From: CAZVPF01 sp964628195
GTDB taxonomy: Bacteria; Planctomycetota; Phycisphaerae; Sedimentisphaerales; Anaerohalosphaeraceae
NCBI GenBank assembly: GCA_964628195.1
Contig: CAZVPF010000006.1
Location: 62,001-126,000 of the forward strand
DNA length: 64,000 nt
Direction: 5' to 3'
The notes below the pieces were generated by a model, which saw only the letters and a list, made by a program, of their open reading frames with translations, was not told the origin of the DNA and did not search any database. Shown piece by piece: positions 44,331 through 52,319 of this stretch. A program made the translations under genes and the position numbers. Each line of letters starts with the position of its first letter. Positions within the stretch are counted from its first letter, which is position 1.

Positions 44331-45092
44331 ATGAAAAAACGTATTTTCCTGTTAATTATTCTCGTATTACTTTTTGTCGCCGCACAGTCTGTCTTTGCTG
44401 AGGGCAAAGGAAAGGGAAAAGGCAAGGGTCAGGGAAAAGGCAAAGGCCGGGACAAAGCGAATTCAAGCCAGGTACAGGAATCAGAAACCGACGAGGAACA
44501 GCCGGAATCCGAACTGGAAGATGAGGACGACGATTTAGACGACCAGGACGACGACGAAGACAAAGATGATGACGACGATGAAGATAAGGACCGGGATCGT
44601 GAACGTAAACGCGACCGCGAAAAGGACCGCGACCGTGAGCAAAAAGGCAAAGGCGACGGCAAGGGAAAGGGCAAAGGAAAAGGGGCCAGCATGACCGAGG
44701 ACCAGGAACACGCAATGGTCCACGGACAGGGCAAAGGTAAAGGCCAGGGACGAGGCAAAGGCATGGGCGATGAAGAAAAAGGCCGAACAGCCGCACTTGC
44801 AAGGCAGATAGAGAGACAAAAGCAAAAACACATGGAAAGAGTAGCAAGGCTCGAACGCATAAAGGAGCTCGCTTCCGAAAAAGGAAACGAAAAACTTCTC
44901 GAAAAAGTCGACGAGCTTATGGAAAAGGAACAGCAGCGTTACGAGAAAAAACTCGCAAGATTCGAATCCAAAAGCCAAACCGCCCCGGCCAAGGGCAAGA
45001 ACAAAGATAAAGGCAGCGACGACGATGACAGCGATGATGAGCAAGATGAGGACCGGCAAGACGATAACAAAGACATGGAAGATGAAGATTAA
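44331..45092 (+). CDS. Secreted, highly charged low-complexity protein
   Basis: About 253 residues, starting at 44331 (MKKRIFLL) after AAAGGAAAG. A signal peptide ends at VFAEG. The mature protein is mostly low complexity. It has Gly-Lys repeats (GKGKGKGQGKGKG), an Asp/Glu-rich block, a second Gly-Lys block, a helical coiled-coil-like stretch with many Glu and Lys (about 180-225), and an Asp-rich tail. Calcium or polyanion binding, or a surface or matrix role, is possible. I know no function for it. The reading frame is intact despite the repeats. A small lipoprotein gene follows 64 bp later. Confidence 0.75.
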   Translation: MKKRIFLLIILVLLFVAAQSVFAEGKGKGKGKGQGKGKGRDKANSSQVQESETDEEQPESELEDEDDDLDDQDDDEDKDDDDDEDKDRDRERKRDREKDRDREQKGKGDGKGKGKGKGASMTEDQEHAMVHGQGKGKGQGRGKGMGDEEKGRTAALARQIERQKQKHMERVARLERIKELASEKGNEKLLEKVDELMEKEQQRYEKKLARFESKSQTAPAKGKNKDKGSDDDDSDDEQDEDRQDDNKDMEDED

Positions 45093-45156
45093 TTATCGAT
45101 AATCAAGAATCGAATATTGCAAAAAAGTTTTAATATTATTCTTTGCGGAGCAAAAA

Positions 45157-45381
45157 ATGAATCGGGCAAAAAACATCACGATAACACTTGCTGTGCTTTT
45201 ATTGATCGTTTCAGCAGGCTGCAAAAAAAATGACACCGCCGCGACAGAAGCAGGCTCTGACACGCAAATGACCCAGCAGGATTATGAACGTCAGGCCGAA
45301 AAGGAGATAACAGAAGATAATATGGAAGACGAACTGCAAAAAATAGAACAGCAGATTGAACAGGAAGCAGCCGCACAATAG
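45157..45381 (+). CDS. Small lipoprotein
   Basis: A 74-residue protein with a lipoprotein signal: hydrophobic residues 7-20 followed by the lipobox VSAGC, giving Cys22 as the lipid anchor. The remaining 50 residues are acidic and Gln-rich (QQDYERQAEKEI, DELQKIEQQIEQE), likely a helix exposed to the periplasm. A purine-rich GCGGAG lies before the ATG. It is probably co-transcribed with the charged protein gene upstream. Function unknown. Confidence 0.7.
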   Translation: MNRAKNITITLAVLLLIVSAGCKKNDTAATEAGSDTQMTQQDYERQAEKEITEDNMEDELQKIEQQIEQEAAAQ

Positions 45382-45434
45382 AAGACTGAAACCAAAAGCC
45401 TCAAAGAAGTATTTGCCGCTGAAACAGGGCCGCT

Positions 45435-46406
45435 TTAGAATCGACAGCCCTTGATAGTTTCGACCATGACCTCGATATTCTCAGGAGGCGTCTTTATATC
45501 GAGGTCATGCGTCGAGAAGATTAGAGCCCCGTCCTTTTTACCCACCTTCTCGAAAACATCCTCGACATGCGATCTTACCTCGTCGACGCTGCCCTGCGAT
45601 ATGATATAAGTGTTGTCAAGGCCCCCGTAAAGCGCAAGCTTATCGCCGTACCTGCTGCCGAACTCGCCGATATCGTTAAGATGCGGCTGAAGCGGATTAA
45701 CCGCGTCGATCCCTATCCGCACAAACTCGTCCATCAGCGGCATTATACTTCCGCAGCAGTGGAACAAAACAGCCTTGCCGTGACTTTTCGCTATCTTCAC
45801 CATGCGTTCGGCATAGTCGAAACAGTAACGCCTTATCATATCAAGCGACATCATAGGCCCCTTCGCCGAGCTGACATCCTCCTGTATATACAACGCAGTT
45901 ATATCCAGCCTGCCGCATGCCCTGTCGACAACCTCGTCCATCACCTTGCCTATCCGCTCGGCAAGTCTGCCCATCTCCTCTTCGTGGTCCATCATATCGA
46001 GGTATATCTTCTCATGGCCGAGCATATTTCCAAGAACACCGAAAGGTGTCAAAAAATTCATAACCACCGCCCTGTCGGGAAACTCTTTCAGGTCCTGTTC
46101 CACAAGCTCGAAAGTGTCCTCGGCACCGGCATCGGGCATAGGCACCTCGTCCACCCTGCTCCAGTCAACCGGGTAAGGCTCCACAAGCCACGGCACACCC
46201 AGGCTCTCGCCGAACTTGCCGGCCGGAAACTCCACTTTCGGAAAAGTTTCGATAACATCAGCGTCATAATGCACAACCCGCCAGTGACGGTGCCCTATCC
46301 TGTCCTCATACTGCTGCATCAGCCTCCGGTCCATCCAGAAATTAAAAGCAGGCCTGTCCGGCTTTTCATGTGCAAGCGATTTCAATACCCTCGTCTTGGA
46401 ATCCAT
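45435..46406 (-). CDS. URO-D/MtaA-like protein with HCCG zinc-type motif
   Basis: A 323-residue protein with the uroporphyrinogen decarboxylase fold that also covers the corrinoid methyltransferases MtaA, MtbA and CmuA. VLFHCCGSI near residue 216 provides the His-x-Cys part of a zinc site. With a later Cys it would bind Zn and activate a thiol for methyl transfer. It lacks the clear arginine set of true HemE. It follows a second, diverged family member by 42 bp and may act with it on a methyl group or an unknown C1 donor. Which substrate is used is not apparent. Confidence 0.82.
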   Translation of the reverse strand: MDSKTRVLKSLAHEKPDRPAFNFWMDRRLMQQYEDRIGHRHWRVVHYDADVIETFPKVEFPAGKFGESLGVPWLVEPYPVDWSRVDEVPMPDAGAEDTFELVEQDLKEFPDRAVVMNFLTPFGVLGNMLGHEKIYLDMMDHEEEMGRLAERIGKVMDEVVDRACGRLDITALYIQEDVSSAKGPMMSLDMIRRYCFDYAERMVKIAKSHGKAVLFHCCGSIMPLMDEFVRIGIDAVNPLQPHLNDIGEFGSRYGDKLALYGGLDNTYIISQGSVDEVRSHVEDVFEKVGKKDGALIFSTHDLDIKTPPENIEVMVETIKGCRF

Positions 46407-46448
46407 ATCTTACCCTGTCTTTTTTCAGTCATTGTTCTGTATAAAAAA

Positions 46449-47447
46449 CTAATCCGCTGCCTTTTCGCAATATTCTTTAAGCAGTCTTACATATATCCTG
46501 TAATTTTCGAGTGATACATCAGGCGGCGTCTGGTGATCCACCGAAGCGATAAACCCGCCCTGTTTCATTACCGGCAAAAGCCTCTCGAATTCTTTTCGCA
46601 TAGGCTCCTCTCCGTCTTTCATGATGGTCTTATCAAACGCCCCGATAAGCTTGAACTCCGGGTGCTCCCTGCGTATCTGCCCAACGTCAACCCCTGCCAT
46701 CCTTTCAAGAGGCAGCACTCCCTCGATGCCCACTTCCTTAAGCCACGGAATTAACTGCGCGATATCTCCATCCGAATCCACAAACGGAATTATACCGTGC
46801 TCTTTCAGCCTCGGCACTATACGCTTGTAATAAGGCGCCAAAAACTCGTCGAAGTTCTCTTTTGAAAGCATCGGCCCGTGATTGTACGACATATCCTCGC
46901 CGAACGTCATAAAATCCGGTTTGACTATCTCCACCAGCCTGTCGAGCATCTTAAGGTTATACTCCGTCACGTCGTTGTTCATCTCATGCATCAGCTCCGG
47001 GTAGTCGTAAAAAGCGTACATATGCCCCTCTATCCCGAACAGCGTCCGCGGAAACCAGAAATAACCGTCGAAAGTTATCCAAACCACGGCATCACCGTTT
47101 TCGTGCTCTTTCGCCCAGCTCCTGAACATCTCTTCACTGAACGAGCTTTCCGGGAAAAGCGCATCCTTATATTTCCTGTAATCGTCGGGATTCTTGAGAA
47201 CGGGCGCACCGTGATACTCCGGTACAGGCAGACCCTCGCCCCTCGGCAGAAACCACCACTGGTAATAACGGTCAAGCCCGAAATGAGAACGTATCTTAGC
47301 CGGGTCCGTAACAGGCAGCGAACGGTCAAGCCCCTGCTCGTACCAGTTTTCAACCGTCTTGTCCCAGTAACCCGCCCATTCTATCATAGGCACCCGGTCA
47401 ACCGGCTCAAAATTCATAAGCGCCCTGAATCTCTCAACATTGTTCAT
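46449..47447 (-). CDS. Diverged URO-D-family protein
   Basis: A 332-residue paralogue of the next gene. The TIM-barrel layout is kept, with RALMNFEPVDRVPMIEW at the start and DFMTFGEDMSYNHGP midway. The position that carries HCCG in its neighbour here reads FVDSDGD, so the zinc His-x-Cys is missing. Gly and Asp residues of the barrel are preserved. It may be a non-methyltransferase, such as a glycan- or polyol-acting enzyme, as in other diverged URO-D proteins of planctomycetes, or a partner subunit. It is the first gene of the pair, divergent from the TRAP operon. AAGGGAAA precedes the ATG. Confidence 0.78.
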   Translation of the reverse strand: MNNVERFRALMNFEPVDRVPMIEWAGYWDKTVENWYEQGLDRSLPVTDPAKIRSHFGLDRYYQWWFLPRGEGLPVPEYHGAPVLKNPDDYRKYKDALFPESSFSEEMFRSWAKEHENGDAVVWITFDGYFWFPRTLFGIEGHMYAFYDYPELMHEMNNDVTEYNLKMLDRLVEIVKPDFMTFGEDMSYNHGPMLSKENFDEFLAPYYKRIVPRLKEHGIIPFVDSDGDIAQLIPWLKEVGIEGVLPLERMAGVDVGQIRREHPEFKLIGAFDKTIMKDGEEPMRKEFERLLPVMKQGGFIASVDHQTPPDVSLENYRIYVRLLKEYCEKAAD

Positions 47448-47649
47448 GGATTTCCCTTATATATTCTGCCTGATTATTATTTGAGTTTTTCTAAACTATT
47501 AAATCGCCCAATTCGGCCTTAGTGTACTCGGGTGCACAATGCGATTCAAGCAAATTTCATCTGAAATCCCTCAAAAAAATATCATGCAGGAAATATTGCT
47601 ATTATGGAAAAAAGGTTGAAATTTATCCGTTAAACGGTTAATTTAACCC

Positions 47650-47680
47650 AGCCGCGGGACCGAGTGGCCCCCGGCTTTTT
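47650..47680 (+). terminator. Hairpin and T-run 40 bp upstream of dctP
   Basis: AGCCGCGGG (47650-47658) can pair with CCCCCGGCT (47668-47676) with one mismatch, followed directly by TTTTT. The layout is that of an intrinsic terminator. It sits between a divergent promoter region and the dctP start at 47721, so it may be an attenuator in the leader or block upstream read-through. A perfect palindrome, CCGTTAAACGG, lies just before it at 47627-47637 and could be an operator. Confidence 0.5.
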
Positions 47681-47720
47681 AACTGGAATGTAGTGGCTGT
47701 TTTATTCAAGGGGAGTCAAA

Positions 47721-48776
47721 ATGAAGCGAAGTATTGTATTTATCCTGACCGTAACTGTAATAACCGCTGTCTTTTTTGCCGGATGTGCCAAAAAAACCGA
47801 CGAATCCGCGCAGGGCCAGTCCGAACAGCAAACCGTCAACCTCTCCTACAGCGTATTTTTCCCGCCCACACACATACAGTGCAAGACCGCCGAGTCCTGG
47901 GCAGACGAGGTAAACAAACGCTCAGACGGCAAGATAAATATCACCGTTTATCCCGCGGGCACACTCACTAAGGCGCCCCAGTGCTACGAAGGCGTAGTTT
48001 CCGGCGTTTCCGATATAGGCATGAGCTGCTTCGCCTACACACGCGGCAGGTTCCCATTGCTTGAAGGAATAGACCTTCCCCTCGGATACCCAAGCGGAAC
48101 CGTCGCGACTCGCGTGGCGACAGACATAGTTAAAGAATTCAGCCCCGAAGAAGTCTCCGATGTAAAGGTCCTTTACGTCCACGCGCACGGACCGGGTATG
48201 CTCGCCTCTAAAAAGCCGGTCCGCTCAATGGACGACATGTCCGGCCTCAAGGTCAGGGCAACAGGACTCTCTTCGAAAATAGTCTCTTCGCTCGGCGGAA
48301 CACCCGTCGCCATGAGCCAGCCCGAAACATATGAAGCCCTCCAGAAAGGCGTTGTAGACGCCACCTTCTGCCCCGTCGAAACCCTCAAAGGCTGGAAGCA
48401 GGGCGAAGTTATAGACACCGTTACCGACACATCGGCAATAGGCTATACAACATCCATGTTCGTCGTTATGAACAAGGACAAGTGGAACAGCCTATCGCCT
48501 GAAATGCAGAAACTCATAGAAGAGGTCAGCGAACAGTGGGTCGCCAAACACGGCGCAGCCTGGGACCAGGCCGACGAAGAAGGCATGGCGTTTATAAAAG
48601 AGCTCAACCGTGAAGTTATCGAGCTTTCACAGGACGAGCAGGCTAAGTTCGTCGCAGCCGTTAAACCAATACTCGACGACTACGTCAAAAAAGCTAACGA
48701 AGCAGGCCTGCCCGGAGACAAGTTCCTCGCACGTTTGCAGGAAATGATCGCAAAGCATAGTTCACCTGCTGAATAA
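47721..48776 (+). CDS. dctP: TRAP transporter substrate-binding lipoprotein DctP
   Basis: A 351-residue solute-binding protein of the DctP family. A hydrophobic lead ends in AVFFAGC, so it is a lipoprotein that captures the substrate outside the inner membrane. Family hallmarks include VNKRSDGKINITVYPAG, LKVRATGLSSK and TSMFVVMNKDKW. The substrate is probably an organic acid (a carboxylate anchors on the conserved Arg of the VRATG segment). Because two URO-D-like proteins are encoded divergently, the substrate may feed them. GGGGAG precedes the ATG. The gene leads the dctPQM-uspA operon. Confidence 0.95.
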   Translation: MKRSIVFILTVTVITAVFFAGCAKKTDESAQGQSEQQTVNLSYSVFFPPTHIQCKTAESWADEVNKRSDGKINITVYPAGTLTKAPQCYEGVVSGVSDIGMSCFAYTRGRFPLLEGIDLPLGYPSGTVATRVATDIVKEFSPEEVSDVKVLYVHAHGPGMLASKKPVRSMDDMSGLKVRATGLSSKIVSSLGGTPVAMSQPETYEALQKGVVDATFCPVETLKGWKQGEVIDTVTDTSAIGYTTSMFVVMNKDKWNSLSPEMQKLIEEVSEQWVAKHGAAWDQADEEGMAFIKELNREVIELSQDEQAKFVAAVKPILDDYVKKANEAGLPGDKFLARLQEMIAKHSSPAE

Positions 48777-48799
48777 ATACTAAAACGGCAACCGGTCAC

Positions 48800-49330
48800 A
48801 TGAAAACAGGTCAAGTTGAAAAACACGGCCCTGCCGCAAAGGCAGCGGCCATCTACACCGCCGCACTCAAATCGGTCGTGATGGCAATGGTCTTTGCGTC
48901 GGGTGTATGTGTTTTCGTAATGATGACCACTACCTGCGCAGACGTTATCCTCCGCCGTTTCAATATGCCTCTTACGGGCGCTTACGATATTGTAAAGATA
49001 TGCGGCGCACTTACTCTCGCCCTTGCTCTGCCTTACACCACAGCGGTCAAAGGCCACGTTGCGATCGAATACTTTTTCCATAAGCTCAACCGTAAAGGCA
49101 GAATCGCCGTCGACTTCGTAATGCGGGCCCTCGCTATAACCCTGTTCTGCTTTCTTGGCTGGCGAAGCTTTATGTATGGAAACCAGCTCCGAAACACCGG
49201 ACAGGTAACACAAACACTGAAGCTGCCCGTATACTGGGTCCCCTGGGTCATTGGACTGTGCTGCTTCGTCGTCATACTTGTAACACTTCACCACCTTCTA
49301 CATCCGCGAAGGGAAATGATAAAACCATGA
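48800..49330 (+). CDS. dctQ: TRAP transporter small permease DctQ
   Basis: A 176-residue inner-membrane protein with four hydrophobic helices. The motif DVILRRFNMP, TGAYDIVK and LPYTTAVKGHVAIEYF are typical of DctQ. It pairs with DctM to move a dicarboxylate or similar solute with sodium. It ends in ATGA overlap with dctM and begins 23 bp after dctP. Confidence 0.93.
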   Translation: MKTGQVEKHGPAAKAAAIYTAALKSVVMAMVFASGVCVFVMMTTTCADVILRRFNMPLTGAYDIVKICGALTLALALPYTTAVKGHVAIEYFFHKLNRKGRIAVDFVMRALAITLFCFLGWRSFMYGNQLRNTGQVTQTLKLPVYWVPWVIGLCCFVVILVTLHHLLHPRREMIKP

Positions 49331-50628
49331 CACCTGTCCAGATCGGAATATTAGGCTGCATTGCGCTGTTCATCCTGCTCGCCGCTTCCATGCCGGTCGC
49401 TTTCGCGATGGCAATTGTCGGCTTCGTCGGATTCGCCGCAGTTGTAACCCCCCAGGCAGCGGCCAGCATGATAACAATAGACCTCTATGAAACATTCTCC
49501 TCGTACAGCCTGACCGTTATTCCGCTTTTCGTCTTCATGGGCCAGATCGCCTTTCACACCGGCATCAGCAGGCGTCTTTTTGACACCGCCTACCACTGGC
49601 TCGGCGCCATGCCCGGCGGCCTTGCGATGTCAACCGTCGGGGCCTGTGCAGGTTTCGGCGCTATTTGCGGTTCCGGCCCGGCGACCACTGCGACAATGGC
49701 CTCGGTCGCGCTTCCCGAGATGAAACGATACAATTATGACATGGAGCTCGGCTGCGGTGCGGTCGCCGCAGGCGGCAGCCTCGGCATGCTCATACCCCCA
49801 AGCGTTGTGTTCATAGTCTACGCGATACTGACCGAACAGTCCGTCGGCAAGCTCTTTATCGCCGGTATCCTCCCGGGCATCCTTATAGCATTCCTTTTCT
49901 GTGTAACAATTTTTATCAACTGTAAACTTCATCCGCACCTTGGCCCTGCAGGTCCGTCTTTCACTTTCGCTCAAAAACTGCGTTCTCTTGCAGGCGTTTC
50001 AGAAACACTCATTCTCTTCATTCTCGTCATCGGCGGAATGTTCGGGGGCTTTTTCACTCCCACCGAAGCGGCCGCCGTCGGAGCGGCAGGCAGCATAATA
50101 ATCTCACTTGCCAGGGGATGTCTGAAAATTAAAATGCTCACCCAGGCCCTGAAGGAAACCATACGCACATCATGTATGGTTATGATAATCGTAACCGGCG
50201 CTGTCATCTTCGGCCACTTCCTCGCGATAACCCGTATTCCCTTCTCGCTTGCAACTGCACTGACCAACATGCCCCTGCCCGCCTGGATGGTAATGGGAAT
50301 GATTATACTTTTCTACCTCGTGGTCGGCTGCTTCATCGACGCCCTGGCACTGATTCTGCTTACCATACCCATCTTCTCACCAGTCATCTCGGAGCTCGGA
50401 TACAACCCGATATGGTTTGGCGTAATAATAGTTGTCGTCACGCAGATGGGCGTAATATCTCCGCCGGTCGGAGTTTGTGTGTACGTCGTAAGCGGCATCG
50501 AACGCGATGTGCCGCTGCAGAAAATTTTCCGCGGCGCGCTGCCTTTTCTCGCCGTCCTCGTCATCTCCGCGATACTGCTTATGCTCTTTCCTGAGCTTTG
50601 TCTCTACCTTCCCGAAAAATTCGGCTGA
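49327..50628 (+). CDS. dctM: TRAP transporter large permease DctM
   Basis: A 433-residue, 11-12 helix membrane protein of the DctM family that forms the transport path. The start at 49327 is chosen because its ATG overlaps the dctQ stop as ATGA. The family marks FVFMGQIAFHTG, FGAICGSGPATTATM and GSLGMLIPPS are present. Transport is driven by the sodium gradient, which fits the Nqr genes at the far end of the window. It is followed 20 bp later by the UspA gene. Confidence 0.96.
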   Translation: MTPVQIGILGCIALFILLAASMPVAFAMAIVGFVGFAAVVTPQAAASMITIDLYETFSSYSLTVIPLFVFMGQIAFHTGISRRLFDTAYHWLGAMPGGLAMSTVGACAGFGAICGSGPATTATMASVALPEMKRYNYDMELGCGAVAAGGSLGMLIPPSVVFIVYAILTEQSVGKLFIAGILPGILIAFLFCVTIFINCKLHPHLGPAGPSFTFAQKLRSLAGVSETLILFILVIGGMFGGFFTPTEAAAVGAAGSIIISLARGCLKIKMLTQALKETIRTSCMVMIIVTGAVIFGHFLAITRIPFSLATALTNMPLPAWMVMGMIILFYLVVGCFIDALALILLTIPIFSPVISELGYNPIWFGVIIVVVTQMGVISPPVGVCVYVVSGIERDVPLQKIFRGALPFLAVLVISAILLMLFPELCLYLPEKFG

Positions 50629-50647
50629 TCTGAAGGGAAATAAAAAA

Positions 50648-51133
50648 ATGGCACAAAATACTCAAAACAACAATCTCCCGCCGGTCAATTTCAGGAATAT
50701 ACTCTTCTTCACCGACTTCACAGAGCAAGCGGACCGTGCCTTTACGACCGCTGTTGACTTCGCGATGAAAGACCCCTCCTGCGAGCTTCACCTGCTGCAC
50801 GTAATCCCTGAATCCGAATCCCAGTTCTGGAAAACCTATATCTATGAAGTTGACGACGTCGACAACAAGGCAAGACATGACCTCGATGAGCAGATACAAA
50901 AAGCTTACATTTCAAAACTTCCCGAAGGTCTTAAGCTCAACGTCCAGTTTAGAATAGGCCGCGACGTCGAAGAAATACTCGACTTCGCTAAAGAAAAAAA
51001 CATCGACCTGATCGTCATGGCCAAACACTCCTCGAGCTCACTCGAAAATGCTTTCTTCGGCGCCGTCACAGAGAAGGTCGCAAAAAAGGCTCACTGCGCG
51101 GTTCTTATCGTGCCGCGATTGAAAACCCGCTGA
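50648..51133 (+). CDS. Universal stress protein (UspA family)
   Basis: A 161-residue UspA domain protein. The start at 50648 follows GAAGGGAAA. The nucleotide-binding segment ends as LIVMAKHSSSSLENAFFGAVTEKVAKKAHCAVLIV. Ser replaces the first Gly of the G-x2-G pattern, so ATP binding is less certain. It lies 20 bp after dctM. A UspA protein (TeaD) regulates the TRAP transporter TeaABC in Halomonas, so a similar regulatory role here is likely. Confidence 0.88.
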   Translation: MAQNTQNNNLPPVNFRNILFFTDFTEQADRAFTTAVDFAMKDPSCELHLLHVIPESESQFWKTYIYEVDDVDNKARHDLDEQIQKAYISKLPEGLKLNVQFRIGRDVEEILDFAKEKNIDLIVMAKHSSSSLENAFFGAVTEKVAKKAHCAVLIVPRLKTR

Positions 51134-51135
51134 AC

Positions 51136-52305
51136 TCAGCCCCGCGAATATCTCTTGGATAGCGTAACAACAAAAAGCGCCATCAGGCACGCACCGGCAA
51201 GCGCCTCGGTCATAGCGATCGCGCGAGTCAGCAGGTGCTGTCTTTCCGGGTATATATCACCGAACCCGAGCGTAGTAAAAGTGATAGTGCTGAAATAAAG
51301 CCCGTCCATAAAACTCTGCGGCTGAATATAACCGTTATCCGACCGGTAAACAAGATGAGAATGGCCGCTGCAGTAAAACAACGCGCAAACAACGATAATG
51401 ACCGCGCTTGCGAACAGCACACGTATAGGCCTTTCACCGTAACCGAAAAGCATCTTGCCGAAAACAAGCTCCGGCAGCAAACGTATCCCCGCAATTATCC
51501 GAACCAGCTTTTTGCCGGCACTTAGCCTGTCGTAATTGACCCCCCGGAATTTGCGACAAAGATGTGCGCATCTTTCCTGGTAAAAACTTTCTCCCGCAAG
51601 CTGATAATAACCCGCCTCCTGCGAAGCCTGCTTGATGAACCGCCAGAAAGTCTCATCGTCCCCGTACTTGCTGCGTGCGAACTTAACCGATTCATAAACC
51701 GGAACCGACTTGCTCTTGGAATAAACCCCAGCAAAATCCGTCCTGTCCTCAAATGTCACATTCGTGAAGTTCCCCCCCTTGCCGAAATAGCTGTTCGTGA
51801 ACCGCGCTTCGTTATGAAACCTCGCACCCGTAAAAAGCCCGTAACCGTTGAAGGCAACCGTGCGGAACATAGCCTGCCCGGAATACTCCGTATCCCGAAA
51901 ACAGCACACATGCTCGAAAGTACAGCCGTCAAAACCCGCATAGCTCTTGAAAATACCGTTGGTAAACCTCGATTGCCCCAAAAACTGCGACGAATTAAAA
52001 AGAACTTCCTTCTCGAAAACCACACTCATCGCTTCAGGTTCCTCCCACGGAGGCGCGAAGAAAACATCGCCCTCGAACTTGCAGTTGTTAAACATAAGCG
52101 GCTGTGAAAGCTTAATGACACTTTTTTCCCCTGCCTGTTCAACATTAAGCCTGCCGCTGTTTATACCAGCCTCTTCTTCAAGCAGGCGGTTAAGATCGAC
52201 CCTGCCGGTTATCGTGCACGCGTTTAGTTTTATATCCTCACCGTCTGCCAGCGCCTGCAGAACATCCGTCGCCGAAAGCCTTTGGTTTTCACGTTGAAAT
52301 GCCAT
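51136..52305 (-). CDS. Pentapeptide-repeat protein fused to a two-helix potassium channel
   Basis: A 389-residue protein. Residues 60-205 hold pentapeptide-type repeats (A/F-x-F/L units: FNSSQFLGQSRFTNGIF, FTGARFHNEARF), forming a right-handed quadrilateral beta-helix. Residues 290-385 form a pore domain: outer helix, pore loop with selectivity filter TTLGFGD near residue 345, and inner helix. The layout recurs in prokaryotic channel proteins, where the repeat domain faces the cytosol and might act as a regulator or scaffold. It converges with the UspA gene with almost no gap. GGGGGCGGATAG precedes the ATG. Confidence 0.85.
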   Translation of the reverse strand: MAFQRENQRLSATDVLQALADGEDIKLNACTITGRVDLNRLLEEEAGINSGRLNVEQAGEKSVIKLSQPLMFNNCKFEGDVFFAPPWEEPEAMSVVFEKEVLFNSSQFLGQSRFTNGIFKSYAGFDGCTFEHVCCFRDTEYSGQAMFRTVAFNGYGLFTGARFHNEARFTNSYFGKGGNFTNVTFEDRTDFAGVYSKSKSVPVYESVKFARSKYGDDETFWRFIKQASQEAGYYQLAGESFYQERCAHLCRKFRGVNYDRLSAGKKLVRIIAGIRLLPELVFGKMLFGYGERPIRVLFASAVIIVVCALFYCSGHSHLVYRSDNGYIQPQSFMDGLYFSTITFTTLGFGDIYPERQHLLTRAIAMTEALAGACLMALFVVTLSKRYSRG

Positions 52306-52319
52306 CTATCCGCCCCCGA

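Noticed and set aside
44400..44780. Repetitive GGCAAAGG-like DNA considered as a tandem repeat or CRISPR
   Set aside because: The repeats keep the reading frame and encode Gly-Lys blocks; there are no spacers of uniform length.
45092..45103. Palindrome ATTATCGATAAT after the charged-protein gene
   Set aside because: AT-rich, short and without a T-run; could be chance.
45567..46514. + strand open frame antisense to the URO-D gene
   Set aside because: His/Arg-rich antisense frame, overlaps a conserved gene.
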